A stretch of DNA of 64,000 bases, taken from NCBI RefSeq assembly GCF_023347275.1, contig NZ_CP094468.1:62001-126000 (forward strand), in the 5' to 3' direction. The translations under genes were made by a program, and so were the position numbers. The notes under the pieces are model-generated. The model did not search any database. It saw nothing but the letters and a program-made list of their open reading frames with translations, and was not told the DNA's origin. The stretch is from Faecalibacterium sp. I3-3-89. Its GTDB lineage: Bacteria; Bacillota; Clostridia; Oscillospirales; Ruminococcaceae. This document shows, piece after piece, positions 8,780 to 16,750 of this stretch (position 1 is the first letter of the stretch; each line of letters starts with the position of its first letter).

Positions 8780-9132
8780 TTATACCTCGCTAATCTGGCA
8801 TCTTATGGGCAGGGATACAGTACTTTGCCGTGGATAGAGGTGTACCTCGTTTCGGGGTACATCTGAGTCCATGACGAGTGAATTGGGTGCGTAACGTTTC
8901 GTTCCATACCTCCTTCCGCGAAAAAATAAAGCCTGACTTCTCCTTTCGACTTTTTTCTTCTTGAGCCTGAGAGGGCCTTCAATGTATAATCAAAAAAGTT
9001 CCATAAACTGTAACCCGGTTATGGGTTGTAACCGGATTCGGAACTACCCTTTCACTAATAGGAGAAATCCGGGGTGCAAAACGGAACCATTTTTTAAAAT
9101 TTTCAAAAAATTTTTTGGAGTGAGGTGGAGGC
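8780..9132. promoter_or_regulatory. Divergent intergenic region with palindromic operator
   Basis: A 350-bp gap between divergent operons. It contains an inverted repeat CCGGTTA/TAACCGG (9015-9021 and 9029-9035, 7-nt spacer) and a GTACC/GGGTAC hairpin near 8850. The first is a plausible operator for the rightward genes; no gene is seen. Confidence 0.45.
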
Positions 9133-9993
9133 GTGGTAAATCGGTATGCGAGAGGATTTCAGGATGACAGATGGGATGATGAATCCAGCATCAGTTTGAC
9201 GAATGAGGCGCTGGAACGAGCCGCTGCGGCAGAACGTAAGATTGAGTTGGAAATCGCCCTGGAGCATGACGAGCACCCCCTCCATGACGAAGAAGAGCTA
9301 GAAACCGAGGAGGAAGAAGCCTCGCTAACCAGTGAAAAGCGGCTGAAACGGGAAATCCGGGCGGAAGCCGTTCGGCGTCTGGAGGAAGCCGCCCGGACTG
9401 AGGCGGACTTTTCTGTGGTGATAAAGGAGTGGGACAAGCTGGACCAGAACCGGGAGCGCCGGGAACGGAATTACGAACACCTTCGGGGAGACTTGCCACT
9501 GGATTATCAGGCTGTTTCAGAACCCAAACTGATTCCCAGGTGGATGAATGACACGGCGTACCGGCAGATGATGGCCGGAAACTTTCTGGATATCCTATTT
9601 AACTGCCCTTATCAGATGCACCAGCTGACCGCTGATCCATTTATCTCGCGTATGATTGAGGAGCTGAGCGAGGATCACAAGGAAGTTCTGTACTTTCTCT
9701 CCCTGCGGCTATGGAGTGCTACCCAGCTTGCCTTAGCTCGTGAGCAGTCCGACCGCAATATCCGAAAACTAAGGAAAACCATTCATAGAAATTTACAGCG
9801 ACAGATGTTTGACTACCTGCATAGTAAACGGGAGCGAGGTAGAAGTCTGACCCTGCGGGAACGCCAATTTATAGAGGAATATTCAGCCCTCGCAGAGGAA
9901 CAAGGCAAAGATGTTGTGATTCGGCGGGAAAATAAGACGAACCGCAGAAAAGGAAAACCGCCCCTGGCGACAGGGACGGCTGAGGGGGAATAA
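9133..9993 (+). CDS. Sigma-like helix-turn-helix protein
   Basis: A 286-residue soluble protein. An acidic, coiled-coil N-terminus (about 30-100, long E/R runs) precedes a region resembling sigma-70 region 4: LSEDHKEVLYFLSLRLWSAT, then LALAREQSDRNIRKLRKT. It may be a transcription regulator of the element. It starts at GTG 9133 with GGAGG very close upstream, which makes the start uncertain by a few codons. The next gene begins 7 bp after its stop, so the two are probably co-transcribed. Confidence 0.6.
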   Translation: MVNRYARGFQDDRWDDESSISLTNEALERAAAAERKIELEIALEHDEHPLHDEEELETEEEEASLTSEKRLKREIRAEAVRRLEEAARTEADFSVVIKEWDKLDQNRERRERNYEHLRGDLPLDYQAVSEPKLIPRWMNDTAYRQMMAGNFLDILFNCPYQMHQLTADPFISRMIEELSEDHKEVLYFLSLRLWSATQLALAREQSDRNIRKLRKTIHRNLQRQMFDYLHSKRERGRSLTLRERQFIEEYSALAEEQGKDVVIRRENKTNRRKGKPPLATGTAEGE

Positions 9994-10000
9994 ATGCAGA

Positions 10001-10918
10001 ATGAAGAACTTGTTTGAGCAATCCCGTTCTCATTGGGTGCGGTACGATCACTACGAGCTGAAAACGGCAAAAGACGGCAAACGGTACATCACCCCCGGCA
10101 AAGACACAAAGCCGGAGGTTTACAACCCGCTTAAAGAGGTTCCAGGCATCGTGCTGGACGCCCTGAATGTTGGAATGTTGATGATGAGCCGCAGCCCGGC
10201 GGTGGAAGTGGAGCGGGCAGTGTTGAAGTTTGTCACCCGGTATGGTTTATTGGGTCTGATGACCGCTCTGCCCACCACGCCGGCCTTTATGGACTATGAG
10301 GCGGTTTACCTGCCGAAGAATCATTTCCTGAAAGAGGAATCCATGGACACCGACCGGTATCTGGCTCTGTTTTATCCCTTTGACCAGCTGGACTTGGTGA
10401 AACGGGGAATTGAATCCGCCTGGAAGGTTTCCGGGGACCGGACGATGGTTGCCCTGACCATGACCTTTATGGATGAACCCATGGCAAAAACTATGAGCTT
10501 CCAGCGGCAGTATGCGGAGCCTTATGACTGGGTCGCCCAGCAGTTCAAGGACTGGGCTTTCACGCTGACCACCTCTATCTTGTACTACCAGGACTACCGT
10601 CTAATAGATCAAGACACCCGGGAATTGTACCAAAAAGCCATGGCTGCGTTCGGTGGGATTGCCCCCAGCTACCATATCGAGCTGCTGGACAAGCCCACCA
10701 TTTACTGGGATTTTCACTCCCTGCTGCTGGGTATCCAGATGATGTTCAGCTTCATGCTGGTGGACGAGGAACATCCACTGCGACTGTGTAAGAACTGCCA
10801 GAAAGCATTTCTGGGCAGTCATGTCAACACCACCTTTTGCAGTCCCCAGTGCAAGAACCAGTACAACGTCCACAAGAGCCGGGAAAAAGCCAAAGGTGAC
10901 CGGGCAGAAAACGAATGA
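10001..10918 (+). CDS. Zinc-ribbon protein of unknown function
   Basis: A 305-residue protein whose C-terminus carries a CGNR/MYND-like zinc ribbon: CKNCQKAFLG, then FCSPQCKNQY. The N-terminal 250 residues show no motif I recognise. It follows the sigma-like gene by 7 bp and precedes a strong terminator, so the two form a two-gene operon near oriT. A DNA-binding or antirestriction role is possible but not shown. Confidence 0.6.
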   Translation: MKNLFEQSRSHWVRYDHYELKTAKDGKRYITPGKDTKPEVYNPLKEVPGIVLDALNVGMLMMSRSPAVEVERAVLKFVTRYGLLGLMTALPTTPAFMDYEAVYLPKNHFLKEESMDTDRYLALFYPFDQLDLVKRGIESAWKVSGDRTMVALTMTFMDEPMAKTMSFQRQYAEPYDWVAQQFKDWAFTLTTSILYYQDYRLIDQDTRELYQKAMAAFGGIAPSYHIELLDKPTIYWDFHSLLLGIQMMFSFMLVDEEHPLRLCKNCQKAFLGSHVNTTFCSPQCKNQYNVHKSREKAKGDRAENE

Positions 10919-10963
10919 ATCCGCTGCGGCGGGGCTTTATATACCTTTGTTCCGCAGACAGCA

Positions 10964-11012
10964 AAAGGCTGGCAGCCTATGCTTTTGGGCACAAACTGCC
11001 AGCCTTTCTTTG
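10964..11012 (+). terminator. Rho-independent terminator
   Basis: A 12-bp perfect stem AAAGGCTGGCAG / CTGCCAGCCTTT with a 20-nt loop, followed by CTTTGT, closes the two-gene operon. Confidence 0.75.
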
Positions 11013-11098
11013 TCGCTGTTGCTGCCCCGCAGGGGCACCTTTCGTACAGAGGAGCGAGGCGGGATAGCTCCCCCCAGCTGCCGTCTGCTGCACAAAGG

Positions 11099-11132
11099 TA
11101 TAACACACTAGACTTTGTAACCAAAGTCGTGT
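11099..11132 (-). other. oriT: Origin of transfer (oriT), pMV158/MOBV type
   Basis: On the minus strand the sequence is GACTTTG-gtta-CAAAGTC followed directly by TAGTGTGTTA. This is the architecture of the pMV158 oriT: an inverted repeat next to the nick site TAGTGTG/TTA recognised by MOBV relaxases. It fits the MOBV relaxase at 4623-5597 of the same element. A second copy is at 49588-49614. Confidence 0.8.
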
Positions 11133-11355
11133 GCCACGAAACCCCGGCGCGGTTTCTTTGGATTCTTCCGGCTATCGCGTTGCCTCCCGGCTTCAGGCAA
11201 TAGCAGATGCGGGCGTCAACTCGTACACATGATCGAACTGAGCTTTGCGCTTATCACCAAAACATTCTGGTTGCCACAGCAATCAGGTTTCAGGGCAGAA
11301 GACATCTAAAGATGCTGAACTTCTGGATCGATCATACCGTCTTTTTTGAACGGCT

Positions 11356-12240
11356 TCATTCTAACTGGGGTTGAGGACGGTTAAGAGCCGCAGTACATTT
11401 TCCAATTTTCCCGTCGGGCCAGAATACAAGACGATTTGGACGGGAGACACAGTACATTTGATTATAACGCAGCATCCCGATTTTATCCAGATATGCAATA
11501 TGCTTCGCAACCAACACCTCTTGAGTATCCTGGTGAAGGGGTGACAGATCGTGGGAGCCTTTGCCGCCCCAGTCACCAACTGCACAAACAAGTACATCGA
11601 AGCGTTTATCCTGTCCAAACAAACGGTAAAGGTAATCGTACCAACTGTAGTCCTCATCGCCGGCCAGAAGATTACGGCGTAGCGTGATATGGAAGGAGTA
11701 CTCTTCCGGGGGCAACTTGGAAAGAGCGACCAGATTGTCAATGATGGTCCGCAGGGTTCCTTTGCCAGATACATGGGGCCGAGTCTTGTCATGGTTCCAA
11801 CCATCAAGTGTAATTTGGTAGCTGGTAATTCCTGCCTGACAAAACTGACGGAACAGCTTTTCGTCCAGCAGATAACCATTGGTGGTCATCTTGGCAGTAT
11901 ACTGAAAGCCATGCTGTTTCTGCAAGTTCTGAATCATTTCAGAGACTTCCAATACAGTGTCTTTGCAAAGGATCGGTTCGCCTCCAAGCCATGCAAGCAC
12001 AACCTGCTTATGCCGTGGGGCCTGCGCAGTGATATACTCTTCGATCTGATCCAGTGTGTCACGGGTCATACTGGCTGCCGGGTGGTTTTTGTGGCAGTAT
12101 GAACACTGAAAATTACACCCTTCAGTAGGAATCAGTGTGGCCATGAAGACATCCCAATTGAATTTTTGAGGTAATATTGGCTTGGGTTGAATACAACTGA
12201 AATTTTCTCCTAGGCAATCGGAGATGTATCCAGACATCAT
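11356..12240 (-). CDS. Radical SAM protein, SPASM domain truncated
   Basis: A 294-residue radical SAM enzyme with CxxxCxxC at residues 42-49 (CNFQCSYC), a GGEP motif (LAWLGGEPILCK) and the start of a SPASM region (MYCVSRPNRLVFWPDGKIGK, then CTAAL). It stops abruptly after LNRPQPQLE. A frame one base away continues with MKPFKKDGMIDPEVQHL and a stop, which looks like the expected next SPASM segment, so a frameshift near 11358 is likely. It is the last gene of the RiPP operon. It may be a second maturase or be decaying. Confidence 0.75.
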   Translation of the reverse strand: MMSGYISDCLGENFSCIQPKPILPQKFNWDVFMATLIPTEGCNFQCSYCHKNHPAASMTRDTLDQIEEYITAQAPRHKQVVLAWLGGEPILCKDTVLEVSEMIQNLQKQHGFQYTAKMTTNGYLLDEKLFRQFCQAGITSYQITLDGWNHDKTRPHVSGKGTLRTIIDNLVALSKLPPEEYSFHITLRRNLLAGDEDYSWYDYLYRLFGQDKRFDVLVCAVGDWGGKGSHDLSPLHQDTQEVLVAKHIAYLDKIGMLRYNQMYCVSRPNRLVFWPDGKIGKCTAALNRPQPQLE

Positions 12241-12271
12241 ATATAAGCCCTCTTGATATTGTAGACTAAAA

Positions 12272-13468
12272 TTAGTTGCCGTTCTTTTTTTCTTGAAGTG
12301 AAAGCAACCATGCGCTCTTCACAGAAAGACAGATGCCAATTCCAACTACGGTCATAAAAGCACCGAGGATGACAAAACAAGCCGTTGACCCGGCGCTCAC
12401 CAGTAGTGATGAGCCAAACAGATAAAAAATTTCAGTAACATTGACGCCCATGTTGAAGACGGAAAGCAGCTCGGCGCGATTGTCTTCCCTGCCGGCAGCA
12501 TCTACAATGCTGTTTTGGACTTCTCCCAGCAGATAGGATGGAATATCCAAAAAAAGCGGAAGGATCAGCATAAATAGGATAGTCCAAACCGGCACATTGA
12601 CCAAGCCCAACACACCAAGGGCTATTCCACTCAGAATGAAAAACAGTGCCATCATTTGATTATAGTGTTCAGGCTTGGTACGGGCGAGAATCCGTTCGGA
12701 CAGCAACTGAATTGCAGAATAACCCATAATAATTGCGGCGAGCCAGGTTTCATTGATCCCGCACAACTGCAGCTTCTCCGCATAGAAGAAATTGATCAGA
12801 ATGCGGCCAATGTTCAAAGCTGCCAAAATCATTAGAAGCATCCATATCTTTTTCTGCTGAAACAACTGCGGATAGGGAATGTTTTTCTTTTGGCGCGTTT
12901 CACTTCTGGGCTGCACTGTTTCCTTGGGGATTTTTAAAGAGGTAAAGACAGCAACAAGGTTTGCGGCAATCGTTGCCAGAAGCAGACCCTTGATGCCAAT
13001 CAGCGTGTACAGGACCGCATAAGCTAGGGTACTGGCAAAAAATCCGACAGTTCCATAATTGGCGACATGTGCAGATTTTTCAGCGTAATGTTCCTTTGAA
13101 AACATAATATAAATATAGCCGCTCTGCGTCCCAGAAGAAAAGGAAGCCGCTGTGCCTTCGAGGATAGCCTGTAAAATAAACAGACTATAATTGCAGCTTA
13201 CATGAGCCAGCAAGAGGCAGGTTCTCGAAATGAGCAGCGCGATCTGGTATAGTACCAACGTGGATTTATAGCCAATGCGATCGGTCAGCTTTCCGAGAGG
13301 AATCTCTGTGAGGAGGACCATAGTAGCCATAATTGCTTGCAAAATGAAGAATTGGCTGAGAGAGATTCCTGCAGTGGTTCGTACCAGTAGAGAGACTGGG
13401 GAGAAAAACACCAGCCCATTGAGCAGAGAGGTAAGGTCAAGTGCATCTGTTTTCAGCTTTGCGTTCAT
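12272..13468 (-). CDS. MFS transporter, RiPP cluster
   Basis: A 398-residue major facilitator with about 12 hydrophobic segments and the TM2-3 loop motif GKLTDRIGYKS. It is placed between two radical-SAM genes and overlaps the upstream one by 32 bp, so it is translationally coupled. The likely role is export of, or immunity to, the modified peptide. The substrate is inferred from context only. Confidence 0.8.
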   Translation of the reverse strand: MNAKLKTDALDLTSLLNGLVFFSPVSLLVRTTAGISLSQFFILQAIMATMVLLTEIPLGKLTDRIGYKSTLVLYQIALLISRTCLLLAHVSCNYSLFILQAILEGTAASFSSGTQSGYIYIMFSKEHYAEKSAHVANYGTVGFFASTLAYAVLYTLIGIKGLLLATIAANLVAVFTSLKIPKETVQPRSETRQKKNIPYPQLFQQKKIWMLLMILAALNIGRILINFFYAEKLQLCGINETWLAAIIMGYSAIQLLSERILARTKPEHYNQMMALFFILSGIALGVLGLVNVPVWTILFMLILPLFLDIPSYLLGEVQNSIVDAAGREDNRAELLSVFNMGVNVTEIFYLFGSSLLVSAGSTACFVILGAFMTVVGIGICLSVKSAWLLSLQEKKNGN

Positions 13469-14819
13469 TTTGATTCACCTCGTTATATTTGGATTTAATA
13501 TAAGGAATAAACAGTGTTTTCATGAAGTGAGAAAAAACTTCTTCTTCATATGTACAGCACTTTTTGAAATCGATTTGGTGGGACAGCTGACATCCGCCAC
13601 CGCAGAAGCCACCGATTTTACAATCCTTACACTCCGCATAAGAATTGCAGGTTACAGCGACGGGCCGATAATTTGTTAAATTTTCATAGGAAAAATCAAA
13701 AAGGCTGTACCTAGATCTACCAACTGTGCAAGTACAACGATATGTTTTCAGATTCATATCAACATAAAAAACATTACTGGATGACGAAGTGCTCCAACAA
13801 TAACTATGTGTTTGTTTATGCTCCCGCAAATTCAACTTTAGGCCCATTTTGTCGGCAAAGTTATAGCAGGTCTTTAAAAATGCCGCGTGAACATTGTCCG
13901 GGAGAGGCTTGCTTTGAAGCTCAGCGAGAATCTCACTTTCCATCATGATGTCAGGGAAATTTGTTTCATACAAACGATCATCTACTCGACCAATAGTCCA
14001 CGCAAAGTTTTTATCCTGCAAAAGCTGTAACTTCTTCAAGTCATCCAGTGTATTCCAGATTTCTTTATGATTGTGCCTATCGATATTGGTTCCTAAGTCC
14101 ACATGGATGCCGTAATGCAGAAGTGTCTTAATACAGCACAGGAGTTTGAAAGTTTCATTTGTATTGTTCCGGCTCGGATCAAGATCGTATCGCGTCATAT
14201 AATTTAACGCCATACTGTCGATTGTGGGATAAATACCGCTGATGAAGCGACGATTGATGATAAATTTCTTCAAATAATACGAAAGGAAACTTCCGTTTGT
14301 GGTGATATGAACAGTGGTTTTGTGCTCTTTGCAAAATTGGAGAATTTTATCAATTACTTTCTCATTCTCGATCAGCAAGGGTTCGCCACCAAATAAACCC
14401 AGTCGAACGGTCTTGTTCGGATTTGCTTCCATATACTGTGCAATGATACTTAAAATTTTATCCAGAGTTTCATCACTGATAAGTTTCTTTTCCAAGGTTT
14501 TATCGTTTTGCTGATAGCAGTAAGTACAGTGCATGTTGCATTTATACGTAATTGTTAAGATGAAAGTGACTTCTTCGCTTGACTTGTTTGAGTCGGTTTC
14601 ATCGCTATCCAGCATTTTGTGGTATACTTCTTCGCTCACACCATGGTGGAGGAGATCTTTTGAGATGAGGAAACATCTATTGCTGTACGTATCAACAATA
14701 ACACATTTTTCGGAATCAACATCTTCTAAATATTTATTTCCAAGGACCTGTGTCAGATCAAAATTCCCCTGTGCGTCTTTGGTTTCCACAAGCGTTCCGT
14801 TTTTCAATTCATAAAACAT
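13437..14819 (-). CDS. Radical SAM/SPASM peptide maturase
   Basis: A 460-residue enzyme. The N-terminal 80 residues resemble a precursor-recognition region. The radical SAM motif CNMHCTYC is at 94-101 and a GGEP motif (LGLFGGEPLL) follows. The C-terminal SPASM has many Cys (YRCTCTVG, CNSYAECKDCKIGGFCGGGC). It should use S-adenosylmethionine radical chemistry to crosslink or modify the adjacent 34-residue peptide. The start is taken at 14819 because the upstream ATG at 14852 lies inside the terminator hairpin. The operon order is precursor, this gene, MFS, second radical SAM. Confidence 0.85.
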   Translation of the reverse strand: MFYELKNGTLVETKDAQGNFDLTQVLGNKYLEDVDSEKCVIVDTYSNRCFLISKDLLHHGVSEEVYHKMLDSDETDSNKSSEEVTFILTITYKCNMHCTYCYQQNDKTLEKKLISDETLDKILSIIAQYMEANPNKTVRLGLFGGEPLLIENEKVIDKILQFCKEHKTTVHITTNGSFLSYYLKKFIINRRFISGIYPTIDSMALNYMTRYDLDPSRNNTNETFKLLCCIKTLLHYGIHVDLGTNIDRHNHKEIWNTLDDLKKLQLLQDKNFAWTIGRVDDRLYETNFPDIMMESEILAELQSKPLPDNVHAAFLKTCYNFADKMGLKLNLREHKQTHSYCWSTSSSSNVFYVDMNLKTYRCTCTVGRSRYSLFDFSYENLTNYRPVAVTCNSYAECKDCKIGGFCGGGCQLSHQIDFKKCCTYEEEVFSHFMKTLFIPYIKSKYNEVNQNERKAENRCT

Positions 14820-14839
14820 GGTTCCATTATACAGAAAAA

Positions 14840-14868
14840 TCCCAAGAAGCAAACATTTGCTCCTTGGG
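14840..14868 (-). terminator. Leaky terminator between precursor and maturase
   Basis: On the minus strand TCCCAAGGAGCAAA pairs with TTTGCTTCTTGGGA (14-nt arms with one non-Watson-Crick pair), followed by TTTTT. A hairpin here would let the short precursor mRNA outnumber the enzyme mRNA, a common RiPP arrangement. Confidence 0.7.
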
Positions 14869-14881
14869 AAACCGTCACTGA

Positions 14882-14986
14882 TCAGTAGAGGCGGTGCCCG
14901 TTGTCATCATCGCAGCTAACGATAACAACCGCGTCGTTTGCCTTCATCTCTTCCAGCTCTTCATTGGAAAAAGTTACGGTATACAT
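14882..14986 (-). CDS. Candidate RiPP precursor peptide, 34 residues
   Basis: The start at 14986 is chosen because AAAGGAGAAACAG precedes this ATG; longer in-frame starts have no ribosome site. The N-terminal half looks like a leader (YTVTFSNEELEEMKAND). The C-terminal half, AVVIVSCDDDNGHRLY, holds the only Cys next to three Asp and ends in Tyr. A Cys-to-Asp thioether (ranthipeptide-like) or a C-C crosslink is conceivable, but the chemistry cannot be read from sequence. It is directly followed by a leaky terminator and the radical SAM maturase. I do not recognise a described family. Confidence 0.65.
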   Translation of the reverse strand: MYTVTFSNEELEEMKANDAVVIVSCDDDNGHRLY

Positions 14987-15043
14987 TTTCTGTTTCTCCT
15001 TTCTTTTTTCAGCTCTGGATGTTTGGTTCATCGCTGTGACTAT

Positions 15044-15109
15044 ATTGTAGCAGCACGACGCACTTCTGAACATATCGTACCAAGTTACTTTCAAATAACA
15101 CAAAACGAT
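15044..15109 (-). promoter_or_regulatory. Promoter and 39-bp activator-like element of the RiPP operon
   Basis: Minus-strand -10 box TACAAT (15044-15049). No good -35 box is present. Exactly 21 bp upstream of the -10 lies a 39-bp element (15071-15109) that begins ATCGTTTTGTGTTA and ends ACGATATG when read on the minus strand. The promoter of the secreted-peptide gene (16377-16442) has the same element at the same distance. A poor -35 with a conserved upstream element suggests an activator site. Confidence 0.7.
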
Positions 15110-15224
15110 AAGTTGGATTCCAATGAACTTATTCCTTTTTGATTTCCAGCTATCAACGACTGGAAAATTAGCTTGATATCCTTTATAATTATAAGAACTC
15201 TTTATTCAATCTGGGGTGGTTTCA

Positions 15225-16142
15225 ATGAAAAATGTTTTTCTTGGAGAATATATCAAACAGCGGCGGCTGGATCTGGGCCTGACCCAGGAGCAGCTTTGCG
15301 ATGGAATCTGTGAACCGATGACCCTTTCCCGACTGGAAAATGGCAAACAGACTCCCAGCCGCAATCGGATCAATGCCCTTTTGCAGCGGCTGGGCCTGCC
15401 GGATGACCGCTATTTTGCACTGTTGAGTAAAAATGAGCTGGAAATGGAAGCCCTTCAAAAGGAGATTGTTGCATGCAATGCTAATCATCGCGTGGAGGAA
15501 GGCTTTGAAACCTTAAAAAAATTTGAGCAGATTGCAGACCATGACGATCAAATCGCGCAGCAGTTTATCTTACGCTCTAAGGTGTTGTTGGGGCGTTTGG
15601 ATCAACGATATACACCACAAGAACAGATTGACCTGTTGATGCAAGCAATTCGGCTGACGGTTCCCCGCTTTAATTTGGATGAGATTGAGAGGTTTTTTTA
15701 TTCGACAGACGAAATCAAGATCATCAATCAAATTGGAATTGCATACTCCGATGATGGACAAAATAAAAAAGCAGCTGATATCTATTACCAGCTGCTGAAA
15801 TATGTCCGAAAGCATTTTGAAGAAACAATCACTTCGGTTGGTATCTTACCGATGGTTTATTTTAATTATGCCCGTGTTCTGGATTTGTGCGGTCGCTACG
15901 AGGATAGCGCAGAATGTGCAGAAGAAGGCAGGAAGGCTTGCCTCAAATATGGGCACTATCAATATTTACCACATTGTCTTGAAATCCAAGCTGAATGCGC
16001 TCATTTCATGGGAGATGACAAAAAAAGCGCGGATCTCTATCGTAAATGCTATTATCTGTGCCAGGTCATCGAATACCAGGAAGGATTGGAAATTACCAAA
16101 AAGGAAGCAAAAGAATATCTGGGCATGGAATTTGAAACTTAA
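15225..16142 (+). CDS. HTH-TPR regulator, RRNPP/Rgg-PlcR type
   Basis: A 305-residue cytoplasmic regulator. An N-terminal XRE-type HTH (YIKQRRLDLGLTQEQLCDGI and SRLENGKQTPSRNRI, about residues 5-62) is followed by about 230 residues of helical TPR-like repeats (AYSDDGQNKKAADIYYQLL; CAEEGRKACLKYG; FMGDDKKSADLYRKCYYL). This is the architecture of peptide-sensing Rgg, PlcR and NprR regulators. The start at 15225 has GGGGTGG upstream. It is divergent from the RiPP operon, and its stop overlaps the stop of the convergent secreted-peptide gene. I infer that it binds the shared element in both target promoters. Confidence 0.8.
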   Translation: MKNVFLGEYIKQRRLDLGLTQEQLCDGICEPMTLSRLENGKQTPSRNRINALLQRLGLPDDRYFALLSKNELEMEALQKEIVACNANHRVEEGFETLKKFEQIADHDDQIAQQFILRSKVLLGRLDQRYTPQEQIDLLMQAIRLTVPRFNLDEIERFFYSTDEIKIINQIGIAYSDDGQNKKAADIYYQLLKYVRKHFEETITSVGILPMVYFNYARVLDLCGRYEDSAECAEEGRKACLKYGHYQYLPHCLEIQAECAHFMGDDKKSADLYRKCYYLCQVIEYQEGLEITKKEAKEYLGMEFET

Positions 16143-16333
16143 AGAGCTTCACCGCCCCCCGGAAACGCGTCATATAACTGCATACCCGATTCGTCCGGGT
16201 CTTCGGGCTGTTCTGTTTCGGTCACGCCAGTCTGAGGCGTGGGCAAGTCTTCAGGTTCAGCGGCAAAGCAGGGGACAGCCAGCAGACTGGTGGCCAGAAC
16301 AATAGAAGTAATCAGAGTAAAAAGACGTTTCAT
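16139..16333 (-). CDS. Small secreted peptide, candidate pheromone precursor
   Basis: A 64-residue protein with a clear Sec signal peptide (MKRLFTLITSIVLATSLLA, cleavage near PCFA/AE). An acidic Pro/Glu linker (EPEDLPTPQTGVTETEQPED) leads to the C-terminus GMQLYDAFPGGGEAL. AAAGGA precedes the ATG at 16333. Its stop codon shares bases with the regulator's stop, so the two genes are convergent and abutting, as with many RRNPP regulator-peptide pairs. The C-terminal segment could be the mature signal. The promoter carries the element shared with the RiPP operon. Confidence 0.6.
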   Translation of the reverse strand: MKRLFTLITSIVLATSLLAVPCFAAEPEDLPTPQTGVTETEQPEDPDESGMQLYDAFPGGGEAL

Positions 16334-16376
16334 AATTTATTTTCCTTTCGTTTTATGTTGTTTTGGTGTTGGCAAA

Positions 16377-16442
16377 AGGATACCACTACAAGGCAGTACA
16401 GACCATATCGTGTCGTGTTGCTTTTTTCTAACATAAAACGAT
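16377..16442 (-). promoter_or_regulatory. Promoter and 39-bp element of the secreted-peptide gene
   Basis: Minus-strand -10 TATCCT (16377-16382), then 21 bp, then a 39-bp element (16404-16442). Its two ends, ATCGTTTTATGTTA and ACGATATG, match the RiPP promoter element (15071-15109) with one mismatch over the 14-nt half and none over the 8-nt half. The half sites ATCGT and ACGAT are inverted. Confidence 0.7.
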
Positions 16443-16579
16443 GGGTTTTCCTGAGAATAAGATCAGATGCTTTCCAATCGGCTTGTGATGCAGCAAGTAC
16501 TAAAATAAGAGGATGGCCACCCAAAACAATGCCGTCAAGTCATTTGTGTGTGAATTGCTTCCGAGTTTCTAAAATTGTC

Positions 16580-16612
16580 CTGCACGGTTTCTGCACGGAA
16601 TCTGCACGGTTT
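16580..16612. repeat. Putative integrase arm sites, IME-A right
   Basis: Three direct 11-bp repeats CTGCACGG(TTT/AAT) lie just inside the right attachment repeat and match the set at 2803-2834. Confidence 0.55.
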
Positions 16613-16750
16613 CACCCTGTACAATGGTTGACAACAGGTGCAAAATTTACCAGTGGACGTGAAACATGAATTCGGATAAATTACTTATTATCGATAAAAT
16701 TTTATGTTTTACGGCAGGCGGCATAATGGAGGAATTACCCCTGACTTGCG

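Noticed and set aside
14987..15103. Longer form of the RiPP precursor (73 residues)
   Set aside because: The extra 39 codons cover the promoter element and -10 box and contain no ribosome site; the AAAGGAG fits the 34-residue form.
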